Source of the DNA: Betaproteobacteria bacterium
GTDB taxonomy: Bacteria; Pseudomonadota; Gammaproteobacteria; Burkholderiales; Casimicrobiaceae
NCBI GenBank assembly: GCA_016704895.1
Contig: JADIZG010000026.1
Span: forward strand, 1 to 51,458
DNA length: 51,458 nucleotides
Direction of reading: 5' to 3'
Shown here: in pieces, positions 35,551 through 44,344 of the stretch
Numbering within the stretch: the first letter of the stretch is position 1
How the letters are laid out: each line of letters begins with the position of its first letter
Translations under genes and position numbers: made by a program
Notes under the pieces: generated by a model
The model's database searches: none
What the model was told of the DNA's origin: nothing
The model's input: the letters and a program-made list of their open reading frames with translations, nothing else

Positions 35551-35957
35551 TGACCGTCGGCGTCTACGGCATCGTGGCCGGCATCGTGAAGCTCGACGAC
35601 GCGGGGGCGTGGCTCGTGCACCGGGCGGGCGAGGACGCGTGGGCGCGCGTGCAGCGCGCGTGCGGCGCCGCGATCCTCTCCGCGGCGCCGTGGATGATGA
35701 AGACGCTGTCGGTCGTCGGAACCGCGGCGATGTTCCTCGTCGGCGGCGGCATCCTGGCGCACGGGATCCCGTGGCTCCAGCATGCGATCGAGGACCTCGC
35801 CTCGAAGGCGGCGGCCGTGCCCGGCATCGGCGCGGCGCTGCATCTCCTCGGTTCGATGCTCGGCAACGCCATCGTCGGCATCGCAGCGGGCGCGCTGGTC
35901 GTCGCGGCGGTGAGCCTGGTCCGGCGCGCGATTCCTGCGCGACGCTCGTCGACCTAG
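35550..35957 (+). CDS. DUF808 (YedI-like) membrane protein, C-terminal half
   Basis: 135 residues that continue the DUF808 fold: MTVGVYGIVAGIVKLDDAG, then WMMKTLSVVGTAAMFLVGGG and a final hydrophobic stretch IVGIAAGALVVAAVSLV. The ATG shares its A with the stop codon of the first half, so either the two halves are made separately by stop-restart coupling or a single base has been lost from one gene of about 318 codons. Confidence 0.78.
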   Translation: MTVGVYGIVAGIVKLDDAGAWLVHRAGEDAWARVQRACGAAILSAAPWMMKTLSVVGTAAMFLVGGGILAHGIPWLQHAIEDLASKAAAVPGIGAALHLLGSMLGNAIVGIAAGALVVAAVSLVRRAIPARRSST

Positions 35958-36067
35958 CGGCGGAGCGCGGTTGGCGCATCGGCGCAGGGCGTCCCGCCGG
36001 GGCCCCGCCGCCTTTCCGCGCGCCGCCTTTCGGCCGCCAGTGCGTTCCCCGGCGCGCGCGCGCATGG

Positions 36068-36073
36068 CACAAT
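36068..36073 (+). promoter_or_regulatory. -10-like CACAAT before the antiporter gene
   Basis: GGCACAAT stands 68 bp before the antiporter ATG. The same GGCACAAT form occurs ahead of the peptidase gene (31528-31535) and a related GCACAAT ahead of the 11468 gene, suggesting a common promoter style. No clear -35 is seen. Confidence 0.35.
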
Positions 36074-36140
36074 CGCCGCGCCGCCCGTGCCCGCGGGACG
36101 GGCGCCGAATCGCCGTAACGGAGAGCCTCGAAGGACGTGA

Positions 36141-37937
36141 ATGCCGCATGACGTCACGCTGATCGCCACGTTCGCGGTGGGCTTCGTCCTCGCGTTCGTG
36201 TTCGGCTACATCGCGAACCGGTTCCGCCTGCCGCCGCTCGTCGGCTACCTGATTGCCGGCGTCGTGATCGGCGTCTTCGCGCCGGACCTCGTCGCCAACG
36301 CCGAGATCGCGGGCCAGCTGGCCGAGATCGGCGTGATCCTGCTGATGTTCGGTGTGGGCCTCCACTTCTCGGTGGCCGACCTGATGGCGGTGCGGCGCGT
36401 CGCGATCCCCGGCGCGGTCGCGCAGATCGTCGTCGCCACCGCGGTCGGGACCGCGATGGCGATGCTCTGGGGATGGACGCTGGGCGCCGGCATCGTGCTC
36501 GGCCTGTGCCTGTCGGTCGCCAGCACGGTCGTGCTGCTGAAGGCGCTCGAGGAACGCAACGCCGTCCAGACGACCAATGGCCGCATCGCGGTCGGCTGGC
36601 TGATCGTCGAGGACCTCGCGATGGTGCTCGTGCTCGTGCTGCTCCCCGCGCTCGCGGAGGCCCTCGGCGGCAAGGCACCGGGGGGCGGGCACGGCGCCGG
36701 CGACCACGGCCTCCTCGTGTCGCTCGGCCTCACGCTGCTCAAGGTCGGGGCGTTCGGCGCGATCGTGCTCACGCTGGGCCCGCGCGTGATGCCCTGGATC
36801 CTGACGCAGGTCGCGCGCACCGGGTCGCGCGAGCTCTTCACGCTGGCGGTGCTGGCGCTCTCGGTCGGCATCGCGTTCGCGTCGGCCGAGCTCTTCGGCG
36901 TCTCGTTCGCGCTGGGCGCGTTCTTCGCCGGCGTCGTCCTGAACGAATCGGACCTGTCGCACAAGGCCGCGCAGAACTCGCTTCCGCTGCAGGACGCGTT
37001 CGCCGTGCTCTTCTTCGTGTCGGTCGGCATGCTGTTCGACCCCTCGATCGTCGTGCGCGAGCCGATGATGCTCGCCGGGGTGCTGCTGCTGATCCTGGTC
37101 GGCAAGGCGATCGCCGCGCTCGCCGTCGTCATGGTGATGGGATACCCGGCGAGCACCGGGATCTACGTCTCCGCCGCGCTCGCCCAGGTCGGCGAGTTCT
37201 CGTTCATCCTCGCGGGCCTGGGCATGGCGTTCGGGCTCCTGCCGCCGGAGGGCCTGAGCCTGATTCTCGCGGGCGCGATCATCTCGATCACGCTGAACCA
37301 GTTCGCGTTCGTCGTGGCCGACTGGCTGAACGCGTTCGTCGCCGCCCGGCCCCGGTTGAGGGCCATGCTCGAGGACGCGCACGCAGAGCGGCTCGCGCAG
37401 GTCCAGGCCGACCTCGACGTTGCGCGCGCGCGCGCCGAGGAGCGCGCCGCGGCGCATCGCACGCTCACGCCCGAGGAGCTGGTCGATCACTTCCCGATGT
37501 TCGGGTCGCTCACCTCCGAGCAGCGCGAGGTCGTGCTGCTGCACCTTCAGCCGCACGCCGCGCAGCCGGGCGATCGGGTGATCCATCGCGGCGACGCCGC
37601 GGACGCGGCCTACTTCATCTCGGCGGGCGAGGTCGAGGTCGCGGTCGCGGGCCAGCACATCCGGCTCGGACCGGGCAACTTCTTCGGCGAGATGGCGCTC
37701 GTCAGCGGCCAGCCGCGCTCGGCCGACGTCACGGCGCTCGACTACAGCCGGTTCCTCAAGCTCACCACCGACGACTTCAACGAGATCCTGCGCCGCTATC
37801 CGGACATCAAGGCGCAGATCGTCGACCAGGCGGAAAAGCGCGAGGAGATGAACCGCCGCCGTGCGGAGGAAGCGGTCGAGGCCGCCAGGGCTGCGCTCGG
37901 CGGGGAACCCGGCCCGGGCAATGTGGCGAAGCCGTAG
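36141..37937 (+). CDS. CPA2 cation:proton antiporter (KefB/YbaL type) with C-terminal cyclic-nucleotide-binding domain
   Basis: A 598-residue protein. Residues 1 to about 395 hold twelve or more membrane helices of the Na+/H+ exchanger (CPA2) family, with GYIANRFRLPPLVGYLIAG at the start and the ASTVVLLKALEERNAV block of KefB-like exchangers. After a short charged linker (about 400-445), residues 449-560 form a cNMP-binding-like domain (RVIHRGDAADAAYFISAGEV, GNFFGEMALVSGQPRSADV), where Kef proteins normally carry a TrkA-N domain. The PRSA arginine needed for phosphate contact is present, so ligand gating by a cyclic nucleotide is conceivable. A basic tail follows. The start is ATG 36141. Confidence 0.88.
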   Translation: MPHDVTLIATFAVGFVLAFVFGYIANRFRLPPLVGYLIAGVVIGVFAPDLVANAEIAGQLAEIGVILLMFGVGLHFSVADLMAVRRVAIPGAVAQIVVATAVGTAMAMLWGWTLGAGIVLGLCLSVASTVVLLKALEERNAVQTTNGRIAVGWLIVEDLAMVLVLVLLPALAEALGGKAPGGGHGAGDHGLLVSLGLTLLKVGAFGAIVLTLGPRVMPWILTQVARTGSRELFTLAVLALSVGIAFASAELFGVSFALGAFFAGVVLNESDLSHKAAQNSLPLQDAFAVLFFVSVGMLFDPSIVVREPMMLAGVLLLILVGKAIAALAVVMVMGYPASTGIYVSAALAQVGEFSFILAGLGMAFGLLPPEGLSLILAGAIISITLNQFAFVVADWLNAFVAARPRLRAMLEDAHAERLAQVQADLDVARARAEERAAAHRTLTPEELVDHFPMFGSLTSEQREVVLLHLQPHAAQPGDRVIHRGDAADAAYFISAGEVEVAVAGQHIRLGPGNFFGEMALVSGQPRSADVTALDYSRFLKLTTDDFNEILRRYPDIKAQIVDQAEKREEMNRRRAEEAVEAARAALGGEPGPGNVAKP

Positions 37938-38111
37938 GTGATTCCGATGCCCCGCGCCGTTGCTCCCGACATGCGATCCCGCGGGTACATCCTGCTGATC
38001 AGCCACATGCGCAGCCATTCGTGCCTCCCCACACCTGGCAGCCCCCACGAGGCTCGCGCGGGACCAGGGAGCCCAGACGATACCACGGCGGCGAGGCGTG
38101 GCGCGGCAGCC

Positions 38112-39128
38112 CTAGATCAGCAGCAGCGTCGCGAGGCCCAGGAACGCGCCCATGCTCACGACGTCGGTCGCGGTCGTCAGGAAGATCGATGACGCCGTCG
38201 CCGGATCGGCGCCCAGCCGCTGGAGGGTCGTCGGCACGAGCACGCCCGAGATGCCGCTGACCACGCACGCGATGACCATCGCGAGCCAGGTCACGCCGGC
38301 GAGCATCCACGCCTGCGGATTGTCCTGCATCCACGCGTAGACGAACATCCCGGCGCCGGCCGACACGCCGACCAGCGAGCCGTTGAAGAACCCGAGGATC
38401 GCCTCCTTGACCACCGCCGCGGGCGTGCCCCCCGGTTTGAGCTCCCCGAGCGTCATGCCGCGCAGCGTCACCGCGAGTGCCTGGCAGCCGGTGTTGCCCG
38501 ATTGCCCCGCGAGGACCGGGAGGAACACGGCGAGCAGCACGATCTTCTCGAGCGTGCCCTCGAAGAAGCCGACCACCGCTGCGGCGATGAAGGCGGTGAG
38601 CAGGTTGAGCTGCAGCCACGGGTGGCGGAACATGAGGCTCGTCACCCACGGTGTGGTGAGGCGCTCTTCCTTGGTCACGCCGACCATCGAGCCGGCCTGC
38701 GCGGAGAGCTCGACCGCCTGCGCCTCGAACATCCGCGCGCCGCGCACCGTGCCTTTCAGCCGGCCCTCGTCGTCGACGACCGGGTAGACCGGGAAGTGCT
38801 TGTCGAGCGTGAGCTTCATCGCGTCGATCAGCGGCATCGTCGTCGTCAGCGCGAACACCGAGCGCAGCATCACGTCGCTCAGCGTCTGCGATTTCTCGGA
38901 GAACAGCAGGTCGCGCATCGTGATCACGCCGACCAGCTTGCCGTCCGCTTCGAGCACCCACGCGTACGTGATGAAAGCCTGCCTGACGAGCTCCCGGATC
39001 GTCTCGATCGCCTCTCCCACCGTCTGCTGCGGGAGGAACACCGCGAGCGGAGGCTCCATCAGGCGACCGATCGAGTCCTCCGGATACGGCGAGTCGCTCG
39101 ACGTTTTCGACTTCCTCCTGAACCTCAT
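38112..39128 (-). CDS. MgtE-family magnesium transporter lacking the N-terminal domain
   Basis: A 338-residue transporter. A CBS pair covers about residues 20-140 (AWVLEADGKLVGVITMRDLL; HFPVYPVVDDEGRLKGTV). Five membrane helices follow with the MgtE pore signature LLAVFLPVLAGQSGNTGCQ, and TSIFLTTATDVVSMGAFLG at the end marks the metal site. Classical MgtE (about 450 residues) has an extra N-terminal Mg2+-sensing domain before the CBS pair; here the protein starts directly with MRFRRKSKTSSDSPYPED. An upstream frame extension to 39230 has no family similarity. A TATAAG -10-like box lies at 39224-39219. Confidence 0.87.
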   Translation of the reverse strand: MRFRRKSKTSSDSPYPEDSIGRLMEPPLAVFLPQQTVGEAIETIRELVRQAFITYAWVLEADGKLVGVITMRDLLFSEKSQTLSDVMLRSVFALTTTMPLIDAMKLTLDKHFPVYPVVDDEGRLKGTVRGARMFEAQAVELSAQAGSMVGVTKEERLTTPWVTSLMFRHPWLQLNLLTAFIAAAVVGFFEGTLEKIVLLAVFLPVLAGQSGNTGCQALAVTLRGMTLGELKPGGTPAAVVKEAILGFFNGSLVGVSAGAGMFVYAWMQDNPQAWMLAGVTWLAMVIACVVSGISGVLVPTTLQRLGADPATASSIFLTTATDVVSMGAFLGLATLLLI

Positions 39129-39218
39129 GGCGGTCCCCTGTCGATGCTGCGTGGGTCGGCGTGGGGTCGGGCCGCGCCGGGAACTCGCGTCCTGGGCCTC
39201 GGCACCGGGCACCGCGCC

Positions 39219-39224
39219 CTTATA
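39219..39224 (-). promoter_or_regulatory. -10 element TATAAG upstream of the MgtE gene
   Basis: GGTATAAGG on the minus strand gives a near-consensus -10 about 91 bp before the MgtE ATG. The -35 is poor. Confidence 0.4.
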
Positions 39225-39273
39225 CCGCAACCCCGGCGTCCGCGCGATGCGCGCCGACCCGCGGACGGCCCGA

Positions 39274-40122
39274 TCATTCCGGCGGAGGCTCCGGCGGCGG
39301 ATCCACCGCCGCCGGGAGGGGCGCGCCGCCGTCCCGGTCGCCCGCCCCGGCGCCGGCGTGCGCCGCGGTCAGCAGCTCGAGCGTTGCCAGCACGGTCTCC
39401 GCGCGGATGGCAAGCGTCGTCGCCTCCTTCGCCCGGCCGCACAGCCTCTGGCAGAAGCTGTCGGTGGGTCCCTCGAAGTCGCAGTGCGACGCGCCCTCGA
39501 ACTTCTTCGCGCGCACCAGCCGGGGCAACGACCGCGCGAACGTGCGCGCGCTGCCCGCCAGGTTGCACGCGGAGGCGTCGCCGAAAAGGACGATCGCGGG
39601 CACCTCGAGGCTCGACGCCGCGTAGATGCCGGCGCCCGTCCGGTCCACCGGGTCGAGGCCGATCCAGCCCGCGATGCCCGGCAGCTTCGTCGCCGCGAGC
39701 ACGGTCGCGAGCCCGCCCGCCGACGTGCCGACCAGGACGAGCGACGGTGGCAGGACCGGCGGCAGCCCCAGCGCGCCGGCCTCGAGCTGGCGCGCGAGAT
39801 CGACGATCGCCGAGCCGTTGCCCCACAGGTTGACCACGTTCGGCAGGTCCGGGATCACCGCGACGACGCCTGCTTCGGCGAGCGCGATCCCGATGTCGCG
39901 GTGCTGCTCGCGCGACCGCGTCCACCCGTGCGCGACGATCGCCAGGCCGACGACGTCGGTCGTGCCGGGCTCGTGCACGTCGACCGTCGTCGGCTGCCCG
40001 TCGATCGCGATCGTCGCCGTGCGGAGGTGCGGCGACGGCTGGGCCGCCGCGGTGGCGGTGCAGAAGACCAGGGCCAGGAGCAGCGCGGGACGAAGCGGGC
40101 GAGTGATCGGGGAGCGCGTCAC
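39274..40122 (-). CDS. Secreted alpha/beta hydrolase
   Basis: A 282-residue protein starting from GTG (40122), with a signal peptide (RPALLLALVFCTATAAAQP, cleavage near residue 27). The nucleophile elbow is LVGTSAGGLATVL, the oxyanion loop is VAHGWTRSREQH, and a His occurs in GASHCDFEGPTD. Cysteines CNLAG, HCDFEG and FCQRLCGR suggest disulfides, consistent with periplasmic location. The fold resembles chlorophyllase or dienelactone-hydrolase-like esterases. The Pro-rich tail (PAAVDPPPEPPPE) is unstructured. It lies upstream of MgtE on the same strand (145 bp apart). Confidence 0.8.
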   Translation of the reverse strand: MTRSPITRPLRPALLLALVFCTATAAAQPSPHLRTATIAIDGQPTTVDVHEPGTTDVVGLAIVAHGWTRSREQHRDIGIALAEAGVVAVIPDLPNVVNLWGNGSAIVDLARQLEAGALGLPPVLPPSLVLVGTSAGGLATVLAATKLPGIAGWIGLDPVDRTGAGIYAASSLEVPAIVLFGDASACNLAGSARTFARSLPRLVRAKKFEGASHCDFEGPTDSFCQRLCGRAKEATTLAIRAETVLATLELLTAAHAGAGAGDRDGGAPLPAAVDPPPEPPPE

Positions 40123-40250
40123 AGTTGCGAAGGGTACCGCGGCGCGAACCGGTCGCGTTCGACCCCCGGCAGCCGCCCCGGGTTCCGCCGACGGCCGTGC
40201 GTCGCCCGTGCGCGCGGCCTCGGCCGGGCCGCCCGATCCGGGATGCCGCC

Positions 40251-40256
40251 TATAAT
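40251..40256 (+). promoter_or_regulatory. -10 element TATAAT for the ankyrin gene
   Basis: A perfect TATAAT 45 bp before the ankyrin-protein ATG. The -35 position is GC-rich and does not match consensus. Confidence 0.55.
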
Positions 40257-40300
40257 TCGAGCGTTCACGGGGATGTCCCCGCTGCCGCAGGAGCCATGCC

Positions 40301-40879
40301 ATGTCCGATTCCCTGATCCAGGCTGCCGTGGAAGGCGATCTCGCGCGCGTGCGCTCGCTTCTCGCGTCGGGGGCCGACGCCAACGCGCGCGACGCGGACG
40401 GTGCGACCGTGCTGATGCGCGCGGCGCACCTGGGACGGCTCGACGTCGTGCGCGCGCTCGTCGACGCGGGCGCCGACGTCAATGCCACCGACGAGCGCGG
40501 CTGGGGGGCGCTCGCGAAGGCCGTGTACAACGCCGATCTCGACCGGGGCTTCGCGGACGTCGTCGGGGTCCTGATCGAGCGCGGCGCGAACGTCGAGGCG
40601 CCGATCGGCTACGGCATCCGGCCGCTGATGCTTGCCGCCGGGTACGGCGAGATCGCGGTCGTCGAGGCGCTGCTCGCGGGCGGTGCCGACGTGCTGGCGC
40701 GCAACGACGGCGGGCTCACCGCGCTGATGATGGTCAAGGAGAAGTTCTACGTCGACGTCATCAACCGGCTGCACGAGGCCGAGCGCGACGCCGGCGTCGA
40801 CGAGGGGAGCTGCGGCACGAAGAACGCGCCGGGCTCGAACGTGATCACGTTCCTGAAGCCGACGGCACGCAAGGCGTAG
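40301..40879 (+). CDS. Ankyrin-repeat protein
   Basis: A 192-residue protein made of about four ankyrin repeats (each near 33 residues): LIQAAVEGDLARVRSLLASG, TVLMRAAHLGRLDVVRALVD, a longer middle repeat with YNADLDRGFADVVGVLIERG, and LMLAAGYGEIAVVEALLAGG. The C-terminal 45 residues (EGSCGTKNAPGSNVITFLKP) lie outside the repeats. There is no signal peptide, so it is likely cytosolic and protein-binding. Its partner is unknown. It has a good -10 (40251). Confidence 0.87.
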   Translation: MSDSLIQAAVEGDLARVRSLLASGADANARDADGATVLMRAAHLGRLDVVRALVDAGADVNATDERGWGALAKAVYNADLDRGFADVVGVLIERGANVEAPIGYGIRPLMLAAGYGEIAVVEALLAGGADVLARNDGGLTALMMVKEKFYVDVINRLHEAERDAGVDEGSCGTKNAPGSNVITFLKPTARKA

Positions 40880-40970
40880 CCGCTGCCGTCCGGGTGGGCG
40901 ATCCTCGGCCACCTGACGATGCACATGCTCGCCGGAGTCGCCGGCCTCCGGGCGCTTCGAACGGCCGGCA

Positions 40971-42149
40971 TCAGGACAGCCACTCGGGCCGGAGGAGCAT
41001 CGCCAGGCCGAGCGCGATCATCACGGCGCCGCTCGCGAGCTTGAGCCAGCGCCCCCCGCGCTCGGAGAGCTTGCGGTTGCCGAGCGCGACCACCGCGACC
41101 GTGACCATCAGCGCGTCGTCGGCGATGTAGCCGGCGATGTAGAGCGCGAGGTAGCCGTAGCGCGCTGCCGGCGTGAGGTCGTGCTGCGCGAGCACGGCCG
41201 TGAAGACGGCGGGCAGGCCGGCGGTGCACAGGATCTCGACGAAGTTCACCACGACCGCGAGTGCGGCGACCGCGACGAGCGAAGCCCCGATCGCCTCGGC
41301 GCTCATCACCGCGCGCATGCGTGCGTAGATCCCGGGCTTCGCCGCGTCCGGAATCGAGAGCGAGGGGCCGTGGCCCCGGGCGAAGAAGTCCTTCACGTTG
41401 AACGCGCCGATCGCCAGCGCGATCAGCGCGAGGCCCCAGCGCAGCGGCGTCGACATCCCCGCGATCAGGAACAGGTTGAGCCACGCCGCCATGAACGCGA
41501 AGTAGACCGCGCCGCTAGCGAGCACGAACGTGCCGGCGACGAGCGCCATGCGCCTGCGGTCCCGGAATCGCACGAGCAGCGAGAGCAGGAACAGGAGCAC
41601 CCACGTCGCGCAGGGATTGAACCCGTCGATCAGGCCCAGCGCGAGCGTGAACAGCGGCAGTCCGAGCCGCGACGCGGACAGCGTGCCGAACGCGGTCGTC
41701 TCGACCTGCTCGCCGCGCGGCGCCCTGTCGTCGATCAGTGCCGCGAGCGCGGATCCGCCCTGTTCGGCGTCGAAGCCCACCATCACGCGGCCGTCGATCA
41801 CGAACGTCGGCACGCCCGGCGGCCAGACGCCTGCCCGCTCCGACAGCGTGAACAGCGCTTCGCGTGCCGCCGGATCCCGGTCGACGGGACGATAGACGAT
41901 CGAGAGGTCCGTGCGCGTGGACGAGAGCTTCCCGAGGAACGCCTTGGCGTCGGCACAGTGCGGGCAGCCGTCGCGCACGAAGACCTCGAGCGTGCGCGAC
42001 GTCGCGGCTGCAGGCGCGACGTCGTTCGCGGCAAGCGCCGGCACGGTCGCAGACGCGAGTGCCAGCAGGGTGGCGAGCGCTGCGAGGGCGCGTCGCGCGG
42101 CGCTCGTCGAGAACGCCCGCCGGGCCGGGAGGAACGTGTGTTCGGGCAT
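40971..42149 (-). CDS. Thioredoxin/glutaredoxin-like domain fused to a CcdA/DsbD-like membrane domain
   Basis: A 392-residue protein. A signal segment (about 20-40) is followed by a redox domain with FVRDGCPHCADAKAFLGKL (CPHC near residue 62) and the cis-Pro region VWPPGVPTFVIDG. From about 165 on there are six or more membrane helices with paired cysteines in LIDGFNPCATWVLLFLLSLL and NFVEILCTAGLPAVFTAVL, the positions used by CcdA/DsbD to carry electrons across the membrane. It could move reducing power between cytoplasm and periplasm, with the redox domain outside. It lies 51 bp downstream of the FNT channel gene and may share its transcript. Confidence 0.83.
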   Translation of the reverse strand: MPEHTFLPARRAFSTSAARRALAALATLLALASATVPALAANDVAPAAATSRTLEVFVRDGCPHCADAKAFLGKLSSTRTDLSIVYRPVDRDPAAREALFTLSERAGVWPPGVPTFVIDGRVMVGFDAEQGGSALAALIDDRAPRGEQVETTAFGTLSASRLGLPLFTLALGLIDGFNPCATWVLLFLLSLLVRFRDRRRMALVAGTFVLASGAVYFAFMAAWLNLFLIAGMSTPLRWGLALIALAIGAFNVKDFFARGHGPSLSIPDAAKPGIYARMRAVMSAEAIGASLVAVAALAVVVNFVEILCTAGLPAVFTAVLAQHDLTPAARYGYLALYIAGYIADDALMVTVAVVALGNRKLSERGGRWLKLASGAVMIALGLAMLLRPEWLS

Positions 42150-42200
42150 CGTTCGAAGGGGATGGTCGCGCCCGTGCGGATCGCGTCCCGGTGAACCCGG

Positions 42201-43022
42201 TCAGTCCGGCCGGTCCTGCTCCTCGCGCGTGCCCCGCAGATAGGCGACCCAGTAGACGCCCGCGACGAGCAGCGTGCCGCCGACGACGTTGCCCGCGGTC
42301 ACGGCAGCGAGATTCGTGGCGATGCCGGCGAGCGGCACGGCGCCGTGCGGCGCGATCAGGAAGCCGTAGGGCAGGAAGAACCAGTTGGCGATCGAGTGCT
42401 CGAAGCCGATCGCGACGAACGCGGTGATCGGGAAGAGGATCGCGAGGATCTTGTCGGTCACGCTGCGCCCGCCCATGGCGAGCCAGACCGCGAGGCAGAC
42501 GAGCATGTTGCAAAGGACGCCGCGCGCGAACGCCTCGCCCGCGGAGAGGCCGGCCTTCGCGATCGCAATGCGTATCGCGGTCTCGCCGATGCCGCCGCCG
42601 CCCAGGCTCGCGATGTCGCCCCACAGGACCAGGACGACGGTGCCGAGGCATACGATCACGTTGCCGGCGTAGACCACCAGCCAGTTGCGGACGACGTCGC
42701 GCGTTCCGATCAGGCCGTCCGCCCAGGCCATCGCCAGCAGGTTGTTGCCGGTGAAGAGCTCGGCGCCCGCCACGACGACGAGTACGAGGCCCAGGCAGAA
42801 GGCGAGCCCGCCGAGCAGCCGCGCGATGCCGAAGCCGAGCTTCGCGTCGGTCACCACGGTGATGAAGAACAGCGCGCCCAGCGAGATGAACGCCCCGGCG
42901 AGGAGCGCCAGGACGAGGAGCGTCAGGCCGTCGGTGCGCGCCTTCGCGACCCCGAGGCTCTCGACCTTTTCCGCGATCTCGCGAGGCGTGTAGGCGTCGA
43001 CGACGTGCGTTTCATCATCCAT
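42201..43022 (-). CDS. Formate/nitrite transporter (FNT) family channel
   Basis: A 273-residue six-helix channel of the FocA/NirC family. Typical blocks are LAGAFISLGALFFI, GAELFTGNNLLAMAWADG (the omega-loop region), NMLVCLAVWLAMGGRSVTDK and GFEHSIANWFFLPYG, which carries the conserved His. FNT channels carry formate, nitrite or hydrosulfide. With the sulfur genes in this window HS- is possible, but formate or nitrite is equally plausible in an anaerobe. The N-terminus MDDETHVVDAYTPREIAEK is standard for the family. Confidence 0.88.
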   Translation of the reverse strand: MDDETHVVDAYTPREIAEKVESLGVAKARTDGLTLLVLALLAGAFISLGALFFITVVTDAKLGFGIARLLGGLAFCLGLVLVVVAGAELFTGNNLLAMAWADGLIGTRDVVRNWLVVYAGNVIVCLGTVVLVLWGDIASLGGGGIGETAIRIAIAKAGLSAGEAFARGVLCNMLVCLAVWLAMGGRSVTDKILAILFPITAFVAIGFEHSIANWFFLPYGFLIAPHGAVPLAGIATNLAAVTAGNVVGGTLLVAGVYWVAYLRGTREEQDRPD

Positions 43023-43079
43023 GGGGGCGGGGGGTTCGACTCGGTGGAGGACGACCGGCGCAGGCAGCGCACGCGCCGG

Positions 43080-43760
43080 TCAGGTTCGCGACACTACCCT
43101 GACGGCGATGTCGCTGTGGTGACGGAAGCCCATGCGCGCGTAGAGCGTACGCGCGGCGTCGTTGCCGTGCATCACGTGCAGGAACGGCGTCTGCCCCCGG
43201 GCGAGCTGGAGACGGATCAGCCGGTGCATCAGGCGTCGCGCGTAGCCGCGGCCCTGGAACGCCGGATGCGTGCACACGCCGCTGATCTCCTTCAGCGTGC
43301 CGGCCTCCATGCGCTCGCCCGCCATCGCCACGAGCCGCCCGTCCTCGAGCACGCCCCAGTACTCGCCGAGCTCCACGGTCCGCTCGCCGAACGGCCCGGG
43401 CTGCGTGAGCGCGACGAGCGCGAGCATCTGCGGCACGTGCTCCCGGCCGAGGCGGACCGCGGCGAGCGGGGCGTCGTCGTCGGGCGCGTCGCGCTCCCAG
43501 ACCATCTGGTGGGCCGCCGTGTCGGCTTCGACGTGCCAGCCGGTGGGAACCGGGCCTGACCACGCGGCGCAGTAGAGGTGCTCGCCGGGCTCGCAGTGCG
43601 GCGCGAACGCGGCGAAGTCCGGGCGCTGCGGATCGGCGAATCCCATGATCGGCGAGAATCCCCGCGCGTACCGGCGCGCGGTGTCCGTGCCCGAGGCGTG
43701 CCGGGACTGGGGTCCGGCCAGCACGTGCCAGACGACGTTGGCGAGGAGGGGGAGCGACAT
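43080..43760 (-). CDS. GNAT-family N-acetyltransferase
   Basis: A 226-residue protein whose C-terminal half is a GNAT domain: EISGVCTHPAFQGRGYARRL is the acetyl-CoA pyrophosphate loop, followed by HVMHGNDAARTLYARMGFRH. The N-terminal half resembles the extra domain of FR47/GNAT-type tandem proteins. It ends 57 bp from the FNT start, same strand. The substrate is not known. Confidence 0.82.
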   Translation of the reverse strand: MSLPLLANVVWHVLAGPQSRHASGTDTARRYARGFSPIMGFADPQRPDFAAFAPHCEPGEHLYCAAWSGPVPTGWHVEADTAAHQMVWERDAPDDDAPLAAVRLGREHVPQMLALVALTQPGPFGERTVELGEYWGVLEDGRLVAMAGERMEAGTLKEISGVCTHPAFQGRGYARRLMHRLIRLQLARGQTPFLHVMHGNDAARTLYARMGFRHHSDIAVRVVSRT

Positions 43761-43767
43761 CGGCGCT

Positions 43768-44334
43768 TCAGGCGAGCGTGGACAGGTCGATCCGGTAACG
43801 CAACCCCGGCTTGCTGCCGAACTGCGGCGGCTTCGTGAAGCGCTCGACGAGCACGCCGCCGTTCGCCTCGATCACGCGTTGCGACGCGGCATTGTCGGGA
43901 TCGGTCGTGATCTCGACGTAGGCGAGCCCCTGCGCGCGTGCCTCCGGCAGCAGCTGCCGCAGCGCGGACGTCGCGCAGCCCCGGTTCTGCTTCCAGGGCA
44001 CGACCGCGTAGCCGATGTGGCCGAGGCAGTGCGGCGGCAGCGCCTCGGTGCCACGCTGCCAGCGAAAGCCGATCGAGCCGCAGAACTCGCCGTCCCACAT
44101 CCATCGCCGATAGCCCGGCAGCCGCGGGACGGTCGAGCCGTCCGGCAGCGCGACCGGATCGCCCTTCGCCTCGCGGTCGACGAGGCTCGCGAGGAAGCGC
44201 TCGCCGTCCTCGCCGATCCGCGCGAGCTCCTCGTCGGCGGCAGCCTTGCCGCGCGTGTTGTCCGGCGACCAGACCCGCTCCAGCGCGGCGACGTAGCCGG
44301 CGAGGTGTGCCGGCGAGGGCCAGACGAGTTCCAT
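43768..44334 (-). CDS. GNAT-family N-acetyltransferase
   Basis: A 188-residue GNAT of the YjcK/RimJ-like broad group. The acetyl-CoA loop is VVPWKQNRGCATSALRQLL and the beta-bulge region is YVEITTDPDNAASQRVIEAN. The start (44334) is the ATG of MELVWPSPAHLAGYV; longer frames are Pro-rich read-through. It lies 7 bp before the next GNAT gene on the same strand, so the two are probably co-transcribed. The substrate is unknown. Confidence 0.82.
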   Translation of the reverse strand: MELVWPSPAHLAGYVAALERVWSPDNTRGKAAADEELARIGEDGERFLASLVDREAKGDPVALPDGSTVPRLPGYRRWMWDGEFCGSIGFRWQRGTEALPPHCLGHIGYAVVPWKQNRGCATSALRQLLPEARAQGLAYVEITTDPDNAASQRVIEANGGVLVERFTKPPQFGSKPGLRYRIDLSTLA

Positions 44335-44344
44335 GCGCCGAATG

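Noticed and set aside
37938..38111. Possible riboswitch (M-box) for the MgtE gene
   Set aside because: This gap is at the 3' side of the minus-strand MgtE gene, not upstream of it, and shows no M-box-like structure by eye.
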